The notes beneath the pieces were generated by a model. That model saw only the letters and a list, made by a program, of their open reading frames with translations, was not told the origin of the DNA and ran no database searches. Positions 1-7,687 of a stretch of 64,000 bases of DNA are shown here, piece by piece. The stretch covers positions 1 to 64,000 of the forward strand of contig NZ_JAHNZO010000004.1 of NCBI RefSeq assembly GCF_018998565.1, given 5' to 3'. This stretch comes from Paenibacillus oleatilyticus (GTDB lineage: Bacteria; Bacillota; Bacilli; Paenibacillales; NBRC-103111). The position numbers and the translations under genes were made by a program. How positions within the stretch are numbered: the first letter of the stretch is position 1; the number at the start of each line of letters is the position of its first letter.

Positions 1-165
1 TCGGAACGTTTCCCAGTATACAAGAGGCGCTTTTTTTGTTCAAAGCTCAAATTACTTCATTACAGGAATGGCTCCTCCAGTGATTATTTTTATCTTATCA
101 TATAAATAAGCCATAATTTGTCGTATTTAAATGCTACATTTAACTTGTAATCATCTTAACCGGCA
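1..165. other. Left-edge intergenic region
   Basis: No gene is supported here. On the minus strand an open frame begins with TTG at position 50 and runs off the left edge, but its nearest Shine-Dalgarno-like GGAGGAG is about 21 nt away, so I do not call it. The stretch upstream of the hydrolase gene is AT-rich and probably carries its promoter. Confidence 0.4.
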
Positions 166-180
166 ATGGAGGAAAAGAAG

Positions 181-912
181 ATGTCCATTCAAGAAGGCAC
201 TCAAGAAAAGATAGGTTTCGTTTTCCTTAGCGGAGCAGGACTGGATAACCGTATCTGGAGCAAAGTTGTGGATGGACTTGATTATCCTCATCTGATGGCC
301 ACTTATCCTCGAAGAAAAGATTCGATGGAATCGCGGAAAAAGCTTTCTTTGGACGATTATGTTACTTATGTAAAAAGACAAGTAGACGAATGGGGACCTC
401 GGAGGTTCGTTATCGTGGCGCATTCGCTTGGAGGAGTGATCGGTCTTCGGCTTGCATCCGAATGGAACGATCGTTTAGCAGGCTATATCTCGGTAGGGGC
501 AGCGATTCCGAAAAACGACGGTTCCTTTTTGTCCGTGCTGCCATTCCCCCAAAGAATGCTAATCTCAACGATCATGCGAATCATCGGTACGAAGCCGCCG
601 GAATCGGCAATTCGTGCTGGATTGTGCAGCGATCTTTCAGCAGAACAAACTACGGAGATCATCAATGGATTCACACCCGAGGCCATACGCGTATATACGG
701 ACCGAATCAAGGTATCCCTGCCGACGGTTCCAACGTTATATGTAAAGCTAACCCAAGACAAGGAGTTCAGCCCCTCTTTGCAAAATAAAATGATTTCGAA
801 CCTTCCCCCCCAATGGGTACGAAGTCTGAACACAGGGCACCTGCCCATGCTTAGCGATCCGGATGGGTTAAGAGCTATTTTAGAGGAATTCATAATAAAT
901 GTGAGGTCATAA
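181..912 (+). CDS. alpha/beta-fold hydrolase
   Basis: Cytoplasmic alpha/beta hydrolase of 243 residues, substrate unknown. The nucleophile elbow is seen as AHSLGG (G-x-S-x-G like, around residue 82) and the C-terminal catalytic histidine probably lies in TGHLPMLSDP near residue 220; the acid residue cannot be assigned by eye. I chose ATG at 181 rather than the in-frame ATG at 166 because GGAGGA at 168-173 lies 7 nt before it and the earlier ATG overlaps that ribosome site. The length is typical of small single-domain hydrolases. No signal peptide is visible. The neighbours give no pathway. Confidence 0.85.
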   Translation: MSIQEGTQEKIGFVFLSGAGLDNRIWSKVVDGLDYPHLMATYPRRKDSMESRKKLSLDDYVTYVKRQVDEWGPRRFVIVAHSLGGVIGLRLASEWNDRLAGYISVGAAIPKNDGSFLSVLPFPQRMLISTIMRIIGTKPPESAIRAGLCSDLSAEQTTEIINGFTPEAIRVYTDRIKVSLPTVPTLYVKLTQDKEFSPSLQNKMISNLPPQWVRSLNTGHLPMLSDPDGLRAILEEFIINVRS

Positions 913-918
913 AGGTAA

Positions 919-1333
919 TGGATATTTCAGATCTTTTGTAAAGCTGGATTTCTTTGAAGTCGATCAAGGTCGTTGGCCGGATTTTGAGAAGCTTTTTGAA
1001 CGTCGGGGCGGACCAAAGAATTGCTGGTGTACGGTTTGGCGCGGGAAACCTGAAGATCGGAAAACGAAGGTACTCAAAAAAGCTGCAATCCGGAACATGG
1101 TTCAAGAACATGTTCCCGTAGGGTATCTTGGGATATGCGGGCGACGAGCCTGTAGCATGGTGCTCCATCGCTCCGCGCTCGACTTATCGCCCGATTCCCC
1201 AAGCTATCGTTTTATGGGATTTGTTCCGCAATTTAAAGAGTTCGGCTTTGTCGAGGTGGGTACTGCGGGAAGTCGGCGGCATGTGATGCGTTTCATGCTG
1301 GATTTGTTCACCGACTGCCCCGTCAGTCCATAA
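919..1333 (+). pseudogene. Decayed GNAT acetyltransferase gene
   Basis: Remnant of a GNAT-family N-acetyltransferase broken by several lesions. Starting at ATG 919, the frame reads MDISDL and then meets TAA; a one-base loss in the T-run near 935 moves the reading into the frame LDFFEVDQGRWPDFEKLF, typical of this family's N-terminus. Near 1130 the frame shifts again, and the conserved GDEPVAWCSIAPR motif is read in the next frame. The C-terminal part (SYRFMGFVPQFKEFGF) then follows directly, so the acetyl-CoA-binding core normally found between them appears deleted. It lies 6 nt after the hydrolase stop codon and was perhaps cotranscribed. Confidence 0.8.
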
Positions 1334-1337
1334 CAAA

Positions 1338-1895
1338 TTATTTCTCCGGAATGGCCTGCGACAGCGCCCGAACCAGATTGAGCAGCGATGACAAGGTGTT
1401 CGTATCCGTCACGCTGCCATCCGGTCCGATCATCTTGCTAACGAACGGAACGGCAAGCGACGCTTCGTCCGGGATAGCTGCGCTCATCATCTTCAGCGTT
1501 AGTGTCAGCGATTGCAGTGCCGTAGCGCCGCCATCCGGATGCGGAGACGCGCTTACGACCGCCGTCGGCATGTTCATGAACTCGCCCGAGGATACGACCC
1601 AGTCCAGCGCGTTCTTGAGCGTGCCTGGCACTCCTCGCGCATATTCCGGCGTACAGATCACGACCGCATTCGCCGCTCGCAGCTCCTCCCGCCATTCGCG
1701 CACCGCCTCATGCCCTTGAGCTTCGTCACCGTCTAAGTCCGGACTGAAATGCGGTAAACTCGCAAGCCCTTGATACATACGAAACTCCATACCGGCGGGC
1801 ATCATTCCTCCGATGATCGAGAGCAGCCGTGTATTAGACGATTGCTCGCGCAGACTTCCGGATATCCCTAGCACTACTAGACTTCGTTGTTTCAT
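1338..1895 (-). CDS. NADPH-dependent FMN reductase family protein
   Basis: Flavodoxin-fold NAD(P)H:FMN/quinone reductase of about 185 residues. The N-terminal phosphate-binding loop reads GISGSLREQSSNTRLL and the flavin-binding segment reads CTPEYARGVPGTLKNALDW, both hallmarks of the NADPH_dep_FMN_red family. The start at 1895 (MKQRSLVV) is preferred over ATG 1916 because a GAGGGTGG ribosome site lies about 5 nt upstream of it. It is convergent with the decayed acetyltransferase gene and diverges from the PadR gene. A role in reduction of quinones or azo compounds is possible from the family, but the substrate is unknown. Confidence 0.88.
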   Translation of the reverse strand: MKQRSLVVLGISGSLREQSSNTRLLSIIGGMMPAGMEFRMYQGLASLPHFSPDLDGDEAQGHEAVREWREELRAANAVVICTPEYARGVPGTLKNALDWVVSSGEFMNMPTAVVSASPHPDGGATALQSLTLTLKMMSAAIPDEASLAVPFVSKMIGPDGSVTDTNTLSSLLNLVRALSQAIPEK

Positions 1896-2062
1896 CCAGT
1901 CCACCCTCTTTTCCATTCGGTATCCGCATTATAAACCATATCATTAATGTCACAGTCAATGGGGCCATAAACGAACATCAGCACCCTGGTCATCAAGATC
2001 TCAGGGACTTTTTCATGCAGCAAGAAAAAACTGGACAAATCGCCGTGCCGCATTTATATTAA

Positions 2063-2082
2063 CATTATGAATATAAATAATG
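2063..2082. promoter_or_regulatory. Candidate PadR operator (inverted repeat)
   Basis: Perfect inverted repeat CATTAT-8 nt-ATAATG in the AT-rich leader, 28 nt before the padR start codon. PadR regulators commonly bind such dyads in their own promoters, so autoregulation is the obvious reading. The site is inferred from symmetry and position only. Confidence 0.45.
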
Positions 2083-2109
2083 ATTATATAACCAAAGGAG
2101 GCTGCGCCG

Positions 2110-2646
2110 ATGCAGCTGCAGGCCAAGTATGTGGCCCTTGCCCTATTAAGCAAGCGGCCGATGACCGGGTACGAAATCAAAAAAAATTTTGAAGGACCGA
2201 TCTCCTTTTTCTTCGAAGGAAGCTACGGCAGCGTCTATCCGACGCTCAAAAACTTGGAAAAGGAAGGCTGTATCGAGAAACGCACGATTATACAGGAGGA
2301 CCGCCCGAACAAAAACGAATATTCCATCACGGAGGCCGGGCGGGCGGTTCTGGCTCAATATTACGAGCAACCGGTCGAGGAAGATAACGTACGTTCCGAT
2401 GTGTGCATGAGGCTGTTTTTTGGCGGGAAAATGGATGAGGGCGAAATGCTGGATTGGATCGGGCAAAGCCGCAAGCAGCACGAATCGAAGCTGAGCATCC
2501 TTCAAGGGATGCATGATCAGTATCATCAGCAGATGCCCAAGCATCAGTTGCTTTCTCTTACCATCGGCATTCGTTATCACCAGGCCAAAATCGATGCCCT
2601 GCTGGAATGCGCGGCAATGCTGAATCATCATGAGGAGGAGAAGTGA
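2110..2646 (+). CDS. PadR family transcriptional regulator
   Basis: DNA-binding repressor of the PadR family, 178 residues. Residues 1-80 form the winged helix (RPMTGYEIKKNFE, then SYGSVYPTLKNLEKEGCIEK) and residues 90-178 match the helical C-terminal dimerisation domain. AAAGGAGG at 2095-2102 precedes ATG 2110. Its stop overlaps the alternative GTG start of the next gene, so the regulator and the DUF2269 membrane protein are translationally coupled and probably form one operon. The inducing ligand is unknown. Confidence 0.93.
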   Translation: MQLQAKYVALALLSKRPMTGYEIKKNFEGPISFFFEGSYGSVYPTLKNLEKEGCIEKRTIIQEDRPNKNEYSITEAGRAVLAQYYEQPVEEDNVRSDVCMRLFFGGKMDEGEMLDWIGQSRKQHESKLSILQGMHDQYHQQMPKHQLLSLTIGIRYHQAKIDALLECAAMLNHHEEEK

Positions 2647-2648
2647 AC

Positions 2649-3110
2649 ATGGGAGCGTTAATTTTTTTGCACGTGCTTGGGGCTGTGCTGTTCCTCGGCA
2701 ACATTATTACGGCGGCGTTTTGGAAGCTGTCGGCGGAGCGCGGTCAAGATCTGGCCCATATCCGGCGGGTGGCGCGCAATGTGATGCACGCCGACTACTG
2801 GTTTACGCTGCCCGGCGTCATCCTGCTGCTCGCAACAGGCCATATCATGGCCGCCTTGAACGGGTACTCGCTCGCGGAGCTAAACTGGATGACCGCGTCG
2901 GAAGGCTTGTTTGTGCTAAGCGGCTTAATCTGGGGCATTCTCCTCATTCCGGCCCAACGGACAATGATGAAGCAAAGCGTCATCGCCGAAGCGGAAGGCA
3001 CGCTTACCGCTGCGTATCGGAAAGCTTCCCGCACATGGGATGTGTTCGGCACGCTGGTCATCATCATCCCGCTGGTTGTGCTGTACTTGATGCTGGTTAA
3101 GCCGTTTTGA
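2649..3110 (+). CDS. DUF2269-like integral membrane protein
   Basis: Small membrane protein of 153 residues with four predicted transmembrane segments. The N-terminal signature IFLHVLGAVLFLGNIITAAF followed by FTLPGVILLLATGH resembles DUF2269 proteins. ATG 2649 is chosen because GGAGGAG (2634-2640) lies 8 nt upstream; a GTG at 2643 would overlap the padR stop. The PadR gene immediately upstream suggests that this protein is its regulated target, perhaps in response to a membrane-active compound, but no biochemical role is known. A fragment resembling its central part recurs at 4846-4914. Confidence 0.8.
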   Translation: MGALIFLHVLGAVLFLGNIITAAFWKLSAERGQDLAHIRRVARNVMHADYWFTLPGVILLLATGHIMAALNGYSLAELNWMTASEGLFVLSGLIWGILLIPAQRTMMKQSVIAEAEGTLTAAYRKASRTWDVFGTLVIIIPLVVLYLMLVKPF

Positions 3111-3127
3111 GAGAGGAAGCGGATCTT

Positions 3128-3409
3128 ATGGAGATCATGAGGTTAGAAGACGTTATTGATCTGCCAAACCGAGGTGTGGTGCTAAAGATTAGTGTAGATG
3201 AAACGGATCCTTATAAAATTACAAAATTAAAGAACTTGATTGGTTCCAAGATAGCCGTAAGAAATGTAGACGGGACAAGCTTTGAATTTGAGATTAAGGA
3301 TGTTAGTGTGTCTTTTTCCATTGCCAATTTTCCTCTTATTGGGTTAAATATTAGAGAAAGGGTGGACATAGAGAGGATAAAGAAAGGTTCAAACATACAA
3401 TTCGTATGA
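3128..3409 (+). CDS. Hypothetical small beta-rich protein
   Basis: Protein of 94 residues with no recognised family assignment. The pattern RGVVLKISVD, then GSKIAVRNVDG, then a C-terminal RVDIERIKKGSNI resembles the strand order of an EF-Tu domain-2-like small beta-barrel; this is inference from the pattern only. ATG 3128 is used because AGAGGAAG (3112-3119) sits 8 nt upstream; TTG 3107 would overlap the previous stop codon. It is followed by a good hairpin terminator. It may share the padR-DUF2269 transcript, since only 17 nt separate the genes. Confidence 0.65.
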   Translation: MEIMRLEDVIDLPNRGVVLKISVDETDPYKITKLKNLIGSKIAVRNVDGTSFEFEIKDVSVSFSIANFPLIGLNIRERVDIERIKKGSNIQFV

Positions 3410-3439
3410 GTTCTAATATGATAGGGTAACAGTTTTTAT

Positions 3440-3462
3440 AGGGCGGAAATCCGCCCTTTCGT
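3440..3462 (+). terminator. Rho-independent terminator
   Basis: GGGCGGA-AA-TCCGCCC hairpin (3441-3456) followed by TTTCGTTT. It lies between the convergent small gene and nfi, so it probably ends the padR operon. Confidence 0.75.
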
Positions 3463-3488
3463 TTATTCCTCTTCTCTTTGAAGACCGG

Positions 3489-4151
3489 CTAAAACTTATT
3501 CACAAGTTGATCGGCTTGCCGCGTTGTTTCCGGCAAACGATATTTCGGGGAGAGCTTTAAGATCCATTCGCAAGCCGTGGCTAAGGAAATGCGATGGCCT
3601 ATAGACACGAAATTAGGTTTAACGTTATCCTGAGTTCTTAACACGGCCCCGATCACCTCGCCATGATCAACTAATGGAGAAGAGGAACCTCTTTTTACTT
3701 CAGGGTCTTGGAACTCCCCTAATAACTTCGTCTTTCCGCATCCAATGGTAGGAATGTCGAATAGAACTCCCAAATGACTCGCTAATCCAAATCGTCTGGG
3801 GTGAGCCATTCCCTGACCGTCGCAGACGATGAGCTGAGGAGGGGTCTTTATTTGCTCGAATGCTTTAAGCAGCGGCGGGATCTCCCTGAATGAAAACAAA
3901 CCGGGGACATAAGGAAAATGAACCGTGTCTTCCACCACAACCGATTTTATGATATGTAATGAACTTGCTTCTAAAATAACGATCGCAGCAATTAATTTGT
4001 CGCTGTGTTCACTATACGCTACGTCCACTCCAGCAATATAATTAACTTCAGCAAGTTGATCTTCCCTTATCATTTTTAAAGATAACTCTTGTTGCAGTTT
4101 GACTGCATCCATTTCAGATAAATTCCATGCATGCTTTAAGATCGGTTCCAT
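3489..4151 (-). CDS. nfi: Endonuclease V
   Basis: Deoxyinosine-specific endonuclease V of 220 residues, which nicks DNA (and in some species RNA) near inosine. Family motifs are all visible: IAGVDVAYSE with the first catalytic Asp (around residue 43), PYVPGLFSFREIPPLL with the conserved Glu, and CDGQGMAHPRRFGLASHLG with the catalytic Asp and His. Its length matches the family. The gene stands alone, convergent with the small gene to its left and separated from it by a terminator. It acts in the cytoplasm in repair of deaminated adenine. Confidence 0.95.
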   Translation of the reverse strand: MEPILKHAWNLSEMDAVKLQQELSLKMIREDQLAEVNYIAGVDVAYSEHSDKLIAAIVILEASSLHIIKSVVVEDTVHFPYVPGLFSFREIPPLLKAFEQIKTPPQLIVCDGQGMAHPRRFGLASHLGVLFDIPTIGCGKTKLLGEFQDPEVKRGSSSPLVDHGEVIGAVLRTQDNVKPNFVSIGHRISLATACEWILKLSPKYRLPETTRQADQLVNKF

Positions 4152-4339
4152 GATCGAGCCCCCAAGAAGTTTAAAAATTCCAATCGGTTTGCAGTAAAAT
4201 ATTCCTTAAGTTATTATAACCGATTAGACGTCAAGGGGACGTTTAAATCGAACGAACTAAATTCTTGTCACGTTGACTGGGGCAGCCATCTTGATGATAT
4301 CAACTATACACCAGTTATCATAATGAAAAGAGGTTATTT

Positions 4340-4744
4340 ATGAGTTCAGGAGAGTTACTTCCTACTAATGAGGTAATTGAGGCTGTGTTAATAAATTCGA
4401 TTTCCCCTATTCTTAAACAGCTAGATAATGACATTGGAAAACTAACATATAGATGTTCTATTTTTGTGGATGATCAGGAAATGAGTTCTCAACTATTAGA
4501 TTTTTCCGGAATGCACATTTTTAATGGAATCGCACAACCAATACGAGCGAGATTCAGACCCACATTTAATGCTAATCAACTAAAATTTCAAGTCGAAGCT
4601 GTGTTTTCACAAGATATTTCTCCACAAGGGACAGGTTTTTCCGGTTTTTGGACAAAAGGAAAAATTAATACTGAAAATTTAATAGTACAAAAATCACCTT
4701 GGGTAGCAAGGTATAATGTATGGAAATGGAGGGGGTGGAAATAG
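4340..4744 (+). CDS. Hypothetical protein, AT-rich accessory gene
   Basis: Protein of 134 residues, no family recognised. It is rich in aromatic residues and ends in a Trp/Arg-rich tail (NVWKWRGWK). A clear AAAGAGGTT ribosome site precedes ATG 4340. Codon use is much more AT-rich than in the flanking chromosome, and the following 1.2 kb holds gene remnants, which fits an acquired accessory segment. Size and setting would suit an immunity protein of a polymorphic toxin system, but no toxin partner is visible, so this is only a possibility. Confidence 0.6.
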   Translation: MSSGELLPTNEVIEAVLINSISPILKQLDNDIGKLTYRCSIFVDDQEMSSQLLDFSGMHIFNGIAQPIRARFRPTFNANQLKFQVEAVFSQDISPQGTGFSGFWTKGKINTENLIVQKSPWVARYNVWKWRGWK

Positions 4745-4845
4745 ACTGGATAATATACAATTGAGACTAATAAATGTGATTCTTTCTTGCAAACAATAAA
4801 CCATCAAATCAAACACTAAAAAACTTGGCAAACTGGCGGGTGGGA

Positions 4846-4914
4846 AACGCCCAGCAGACAATGATGAAGGAAAGTGCCATCGCCGAGGCGGAAGGGGCGC
4901 TTTCCGCGTATTAG
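4846..4914 (+). pseudogene. Fragment of a DUF2269-like gene
   Basis: About 69 nt closely matching the DUF2269 gene at about 2949-3017: both encode the segment TMMK-(Q/E)-S-(V/A)-IAEAEG, with a 3-nt deletion and a stop codon here. It is a short remnant of a second copy inside the AT-rich segment, but is itself as GC-rich as the intact gene. It is too short to function. Confidence 0.7.
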
Positions 4915-4954
4915 AGAAGTACAGGATTTACTTTTTATTGACGGACGATATGAT

Positions 4955-5585
4955 AAAATGAAATTATTGGAAGAACATTAGCAGAGAAGCTATTTTCCGT
5001 AGATTATAATGATGTTTTGGGAGGCAAAAATGAAGCGGGTATTATGAAAACGAGGGAACGTGTTCCAGGAGATGAAAAAAATATTTACCTTGATAAAATT
5101 GGAGGGGTACCAACTCATAAACCTGAAAAATTCCCTATTTATTTCGAAGATGAACAATATGGATTTGTAATGCAAATCTATTGCGATAAGGAGAAGTTTC
5201 CCAATATTTAAGGGGTTTTATGTTGGCAGATATATCAAGATGTTAATGAAGAAGATATTCCAATCATTATAGAAGTACCAATTGGTGCAGAATTGAATAG
5301 TAATAATGAAGGCACTCCTATTAATCGATTAAAAGAGCGTATCATATACTATGAAGAAGGGCTAGAACCAGATGTATTAGAGATTGGTCTTGGAATTTAT
5401 AGTGATGAGGAAGAGGATAGGTATTTTCATCAAAAATAGGTGGTGCTATTCCAGAAGATTATATGAGTCCTGATGAATATATTGGACGAATGTATGAGAG
5501 TATTTATGATGCTGATGACTACGGCTTGAATTTTGGTATTGAAGTTTTAAATCTGACTAGAAATCATAAAGGAAAATGGAATTAA
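4955..5585 (+). pseudogene. Decayed hypothetical gene
   Basis: One reading frame broken twice. It reads through LGGKNEAGIMKTRERVPGD up to an in-frame TAA at 5209-5211 and continues in the same frame as GVLCWQIYQDVNEEDIPII; near 5436 one A is missing from an A-run, after which the sequence IGGAIPEDYMSPDEYIGRMY continues in the next frame to the TAA at 5583-5585. Without the two lesions the product would be about 200 residues. The family is not recognised. No convincing start codon is left upstream of TTG 5017. The gene is probably dead unless the lesions are sequencing errors. Confidence 0.7.
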
Positions 5586-5642
5586 TATAAAAACTCCCTT
5601 TCTTACTTGCATTTTATATAAAAAAAGAAGGAAGAATTGTCT

Positions 5643-5987
5643 ATGACTAGAATCAATATAACACTTCTATCTGAAAGGGATAATCATTTGTTAATGACTA
5701 TCAAGAAACATACAGGTTTAGGCCTATTAGAGATTAAAACTCGTATTAGTAATATCAATCCTCTTATGGAAGTTGATTATGTCAATATTAATGAGAGGAA
5801 AAAAATGAAAGATTTTGTCGAAGATTTAATTAAACATAAAGCGAACTTCAAACTTTTGGAACATGACGAAGATTACAAAGAAGAGTTACCGCTTGAATAC
5901 TTTATGAATAGCTTTAAAATGGCACGACAAATTGCAGAAGATAGAGAAAGAATAGATGACATTTTAGGAGAAGAAGACAACGAATAA
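5643..5987 (+). CDS. Hypothetical protein, L7/L12 C-domain-like
   Basis: Protein of 114 residues. Residues 1-70 (NITLLSERDNHLLMTIKK followed by TGLGLLEIKTRI) follow the alpha/beta pattern of the ribosomal L7/L12 C-terminal domain found in many small Firmicute proteins; the second half is helical and charged, ending in a run of acidic residues. ATG 5643 is preceded by AGAAGGAAG; the upstream TTG 5637 would overlap that site. It sits in the AT-rich accessory stretch. The fold call is inference and the function is unknown. Confidence 0.55.
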   Translation: MTRINITLLSERDNHLLMTIKKHTGLGLLEIKTRISNINPLMEVDYVNINERKKMKDFVEDLIKHKANFKLLEHDEDYKEELPLEYFMNSFKMARQIAEDRERIDDILGEEDNE

Positions 5988-6089
5988 AGAGAAATGGGGG
6001 ACCCTAATACTGTATAAAGATTTCTCAAATTGGTTGTACGCACGGATGACTGGAAATAAATTTACAACTTTTACAGAAGAGGCGATACT

Positions 6090-6611
6090 TTGCGAGATAA
6101 ATTGATGACATCTATTGTTCTGTATGGTTCCATCGAGGATCGGGAAAACGACATATGGGACTGGTATCAATATTCCTTGAAACTAAATGAAGGGTTAGGA
6201 TATCCTTCGACCCATTTGGGTATTATCGGAGATAGCTTTAAATCAGGAAAGTTAAGCACAATGAAACGAACAGAAAGAAATTTAAAAAAGGCATTAGAGA
6301 ACGGGGAGAGTATTGAAACCGTATCTATCTACTCATTACCTGAGGGGTTTACTCAAGCGGCATTTGATTTTAATACTTTTATTTCAATGAATAGAAGGCT
6401 AAATCAGTTTATAATCGTTTCAGTCCCGAGTGTAGATTTTAGCAAATTCGATAAGAGAGAAATGATAAGAGATTTAGGGCACTTTATTACATGCAGAGAG
6501 GCTGAAGTCTTTGAACTGTCAATCCTGGAAAGCCCTTTGATTTATGCTTCCAAAGTAAACCAAGAATCCGATTTTAAGAGCCTGAAAAAAATAGATAAGT
6601 ATGATTTATAG
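6090..6611 (+). CDS. Hypothetical protein, AT-rich accessory gene
   Basis: Protein of 173 residues, no family recognised. It looks soluble, with alternating hydrophobic strands (TSIVLYGSIEDREN near the start, NQFIIVSVPSVDF in the middle). AGAAGAGG at 6075-6082 lies 7 nt before TTG 6090, making that start preferable to ATG 6105. The DNA immediately upstream (6001-6089) can be read as another short broken frame. A strong terminator follows the gene. It could be an immunity-type protein by size and setting, but nothing in the sequence proves it. Confidence 0.6.
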   Translation: MRDKLMTSIVLYGSIEDRENDIWDWYQYSLKLNEGLGYPSTHLGIIGDSFKSGKLSTMKRTERNLKKALENGESIETVSIYSLPEGFTQAAFDFNTFISMNRRLNQFIIVSVPSVDFSKFDKREMIRDLGHFITCREAEVFELSILESPLIYASKVNQESDFKSLKKIDKYDL

Positions 6612-6677
6612 TTATATAGATCGGTATGTCGCCTCGAAGTTCTCTTATTTGTTTATGAAAACGAATCGTTAACAGAC

Positions 6678-6705
6678 AAGGACAGCTTTCGCAGCTGTCC
6701 TTTTA
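6678..6705. terminator. Bidirectional hairpin terminator
   Basis: AAGGACAGCT-5 nt-AGCTGTCCTT (6678-6702) followed by TTAT on the plus strand, between two convergent genes. It probably serves both. Confidence 0.75.
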
Positions 6706-6714
6706 TCGTGCTAA

Positions 6715-7065
6715 TTATACTTTTTTCAGGTTCCGGATAATGACCATGATCGACAAAATCAAACAGACCCATGCAGGAATGGTGGTTGCAACCGGTTGAT
6801 TTGCCCGAAAAATATGGGCATGAATCGCTCCTAACAAGAGAATTACCAATAATGCGCCTGCCCCAATAGCCAACCGTCGGTTCCGGATACCGGCAATCAG
6901 CATGATACCTCCAATCAGTTCAAGAAATCCGGTTACTGACATGAACCACAATGGGTATTGGTAGTGCTGCCAATGCTCAACCTGAAACGGAACACGTAAC
7001 AGTTTTATAATGCCCCCTGTAAAAATAAAAACGGCCAGAATCACTTGCAAGACTTTAGCTATGAT
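6715..7065 (-). CDS. DoxX-like membrane protein, unusual start
   Basis: DoxX-family membrane protein of about 111-116 residues with four transmembrane helices; residues from ILAVFIFTGGIIKLLR onward, and GFLELIGGIMLIAGI, match the DoxX_2 pattern. The start is uncertain: the first standard codon is TTG 7050, but the only ribosome site (AAAGGAG on the minus strand, 7075-7081) lies about 24 nt upstream of it, and an in-frame TGA comes soon after. ATC 7065 or ATA 7062 are better spaced. I give the extended coordinate. The function is probably membrane-associated redox or quinone chemistry, but is unproven. Confidence 0.75.
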   Translation of the reverse strand: MIAKVLQVILAVFIFTGGIIKLLRVPFQVEHWQHYQYPLWFMSVTGFLELIGGIMLIAGIRNRRLAIGAGALLVILLLGAIHAHIFRANQPVATTIPAWVCLILSIMVIIRNLKKV

Positions 7066-7628
7066 TTGACTTCACTCCTTTGAAAATGTTGTGCATAGGC
7101 ACCTTCATTTGCAAGCATGCCATACAATAAGTTCTCTTGATTAGATCTCTCCGGTGCCAGGAAAAGCCCGATGCAGATTAACGTATTCTACGCTATCAAT
7201 ACCCGCTTGGGAACGTCTGGGCTTCTACATTAGGTGTAAGGCGGGTTGAGTCAACCCAGCTCGTGTAACAATCGTGCTCACTTTCGTTTCGTGAAACACA
7301 AAAAATCGCACAACCAATATCAATTATAAATATTACTCAAAAATAACGTTACTTTCAAGTAATATTTTCGATTCGCCGATTAATAAAGTGGTGGAAGTAA
7401 CTATTCCGAAGTGTATCCGACCGAACACGGTATTCAGATCAACGGCAAATGCCCGTTTTATGAAGCGAGACGCATCGTATTTGCGAAAATATGGGCTGAC
7501 CAAAATGCGATTTTCGAGCAGGACATGCCAGGCAACGAAATAACACCGCACCAACGGCAATTGAAGCAGTGGCTGACGACCTCTTTACGAGATGCCAGCT
7601 ATTTGAACGACGAACCTCTCTAACCGGC
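7066..7628. other. Intergenic region with one doubtful ORF
   Basis: About 560 nt without a well-supported gene. It contains a perfect dyad GGGTTGA-g-TCAACCC at 7243-7257, which could be an operator. A 70-codon open frame from GTG 7411 to 7623 lacks a ribosome site; it may be the 3' remnant of a lost gene. TAA codons directly upstream close its frame. Confidence 0.4.
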
Positions 7629-7674
7629 AAAAAAAACGCAAACCCGGCGATTCCAACCTTGCCAGGTTTGCGTT
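7629..7674 (-). terminator. Terminator of the SLH protein gene
   Basis: Stem AACGCAAACC/GGTTTGCGTT (7635-7644 with 7665-7674) followed on the minus strand by a run of eight T. It lies 14 nt beyond the stop codon of the giant surface protein gene. Confidence 0.85.
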
Positions 7675-7687
7675 CTTTACTTTCTGC

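Noticed and set aside
1..50. Possible minus-strand gene starting at TTG 50 and leaving the window
   Set aside because: The nearest ribosome site is too far away and only 16 codons are visible.
7411..7623. Seventy-codon plus-strand ORF downstream of the SLH gene
   Set aside because: No ribosome site, stop codons immediately upstream, no recognisable family; at most a gene remnant.
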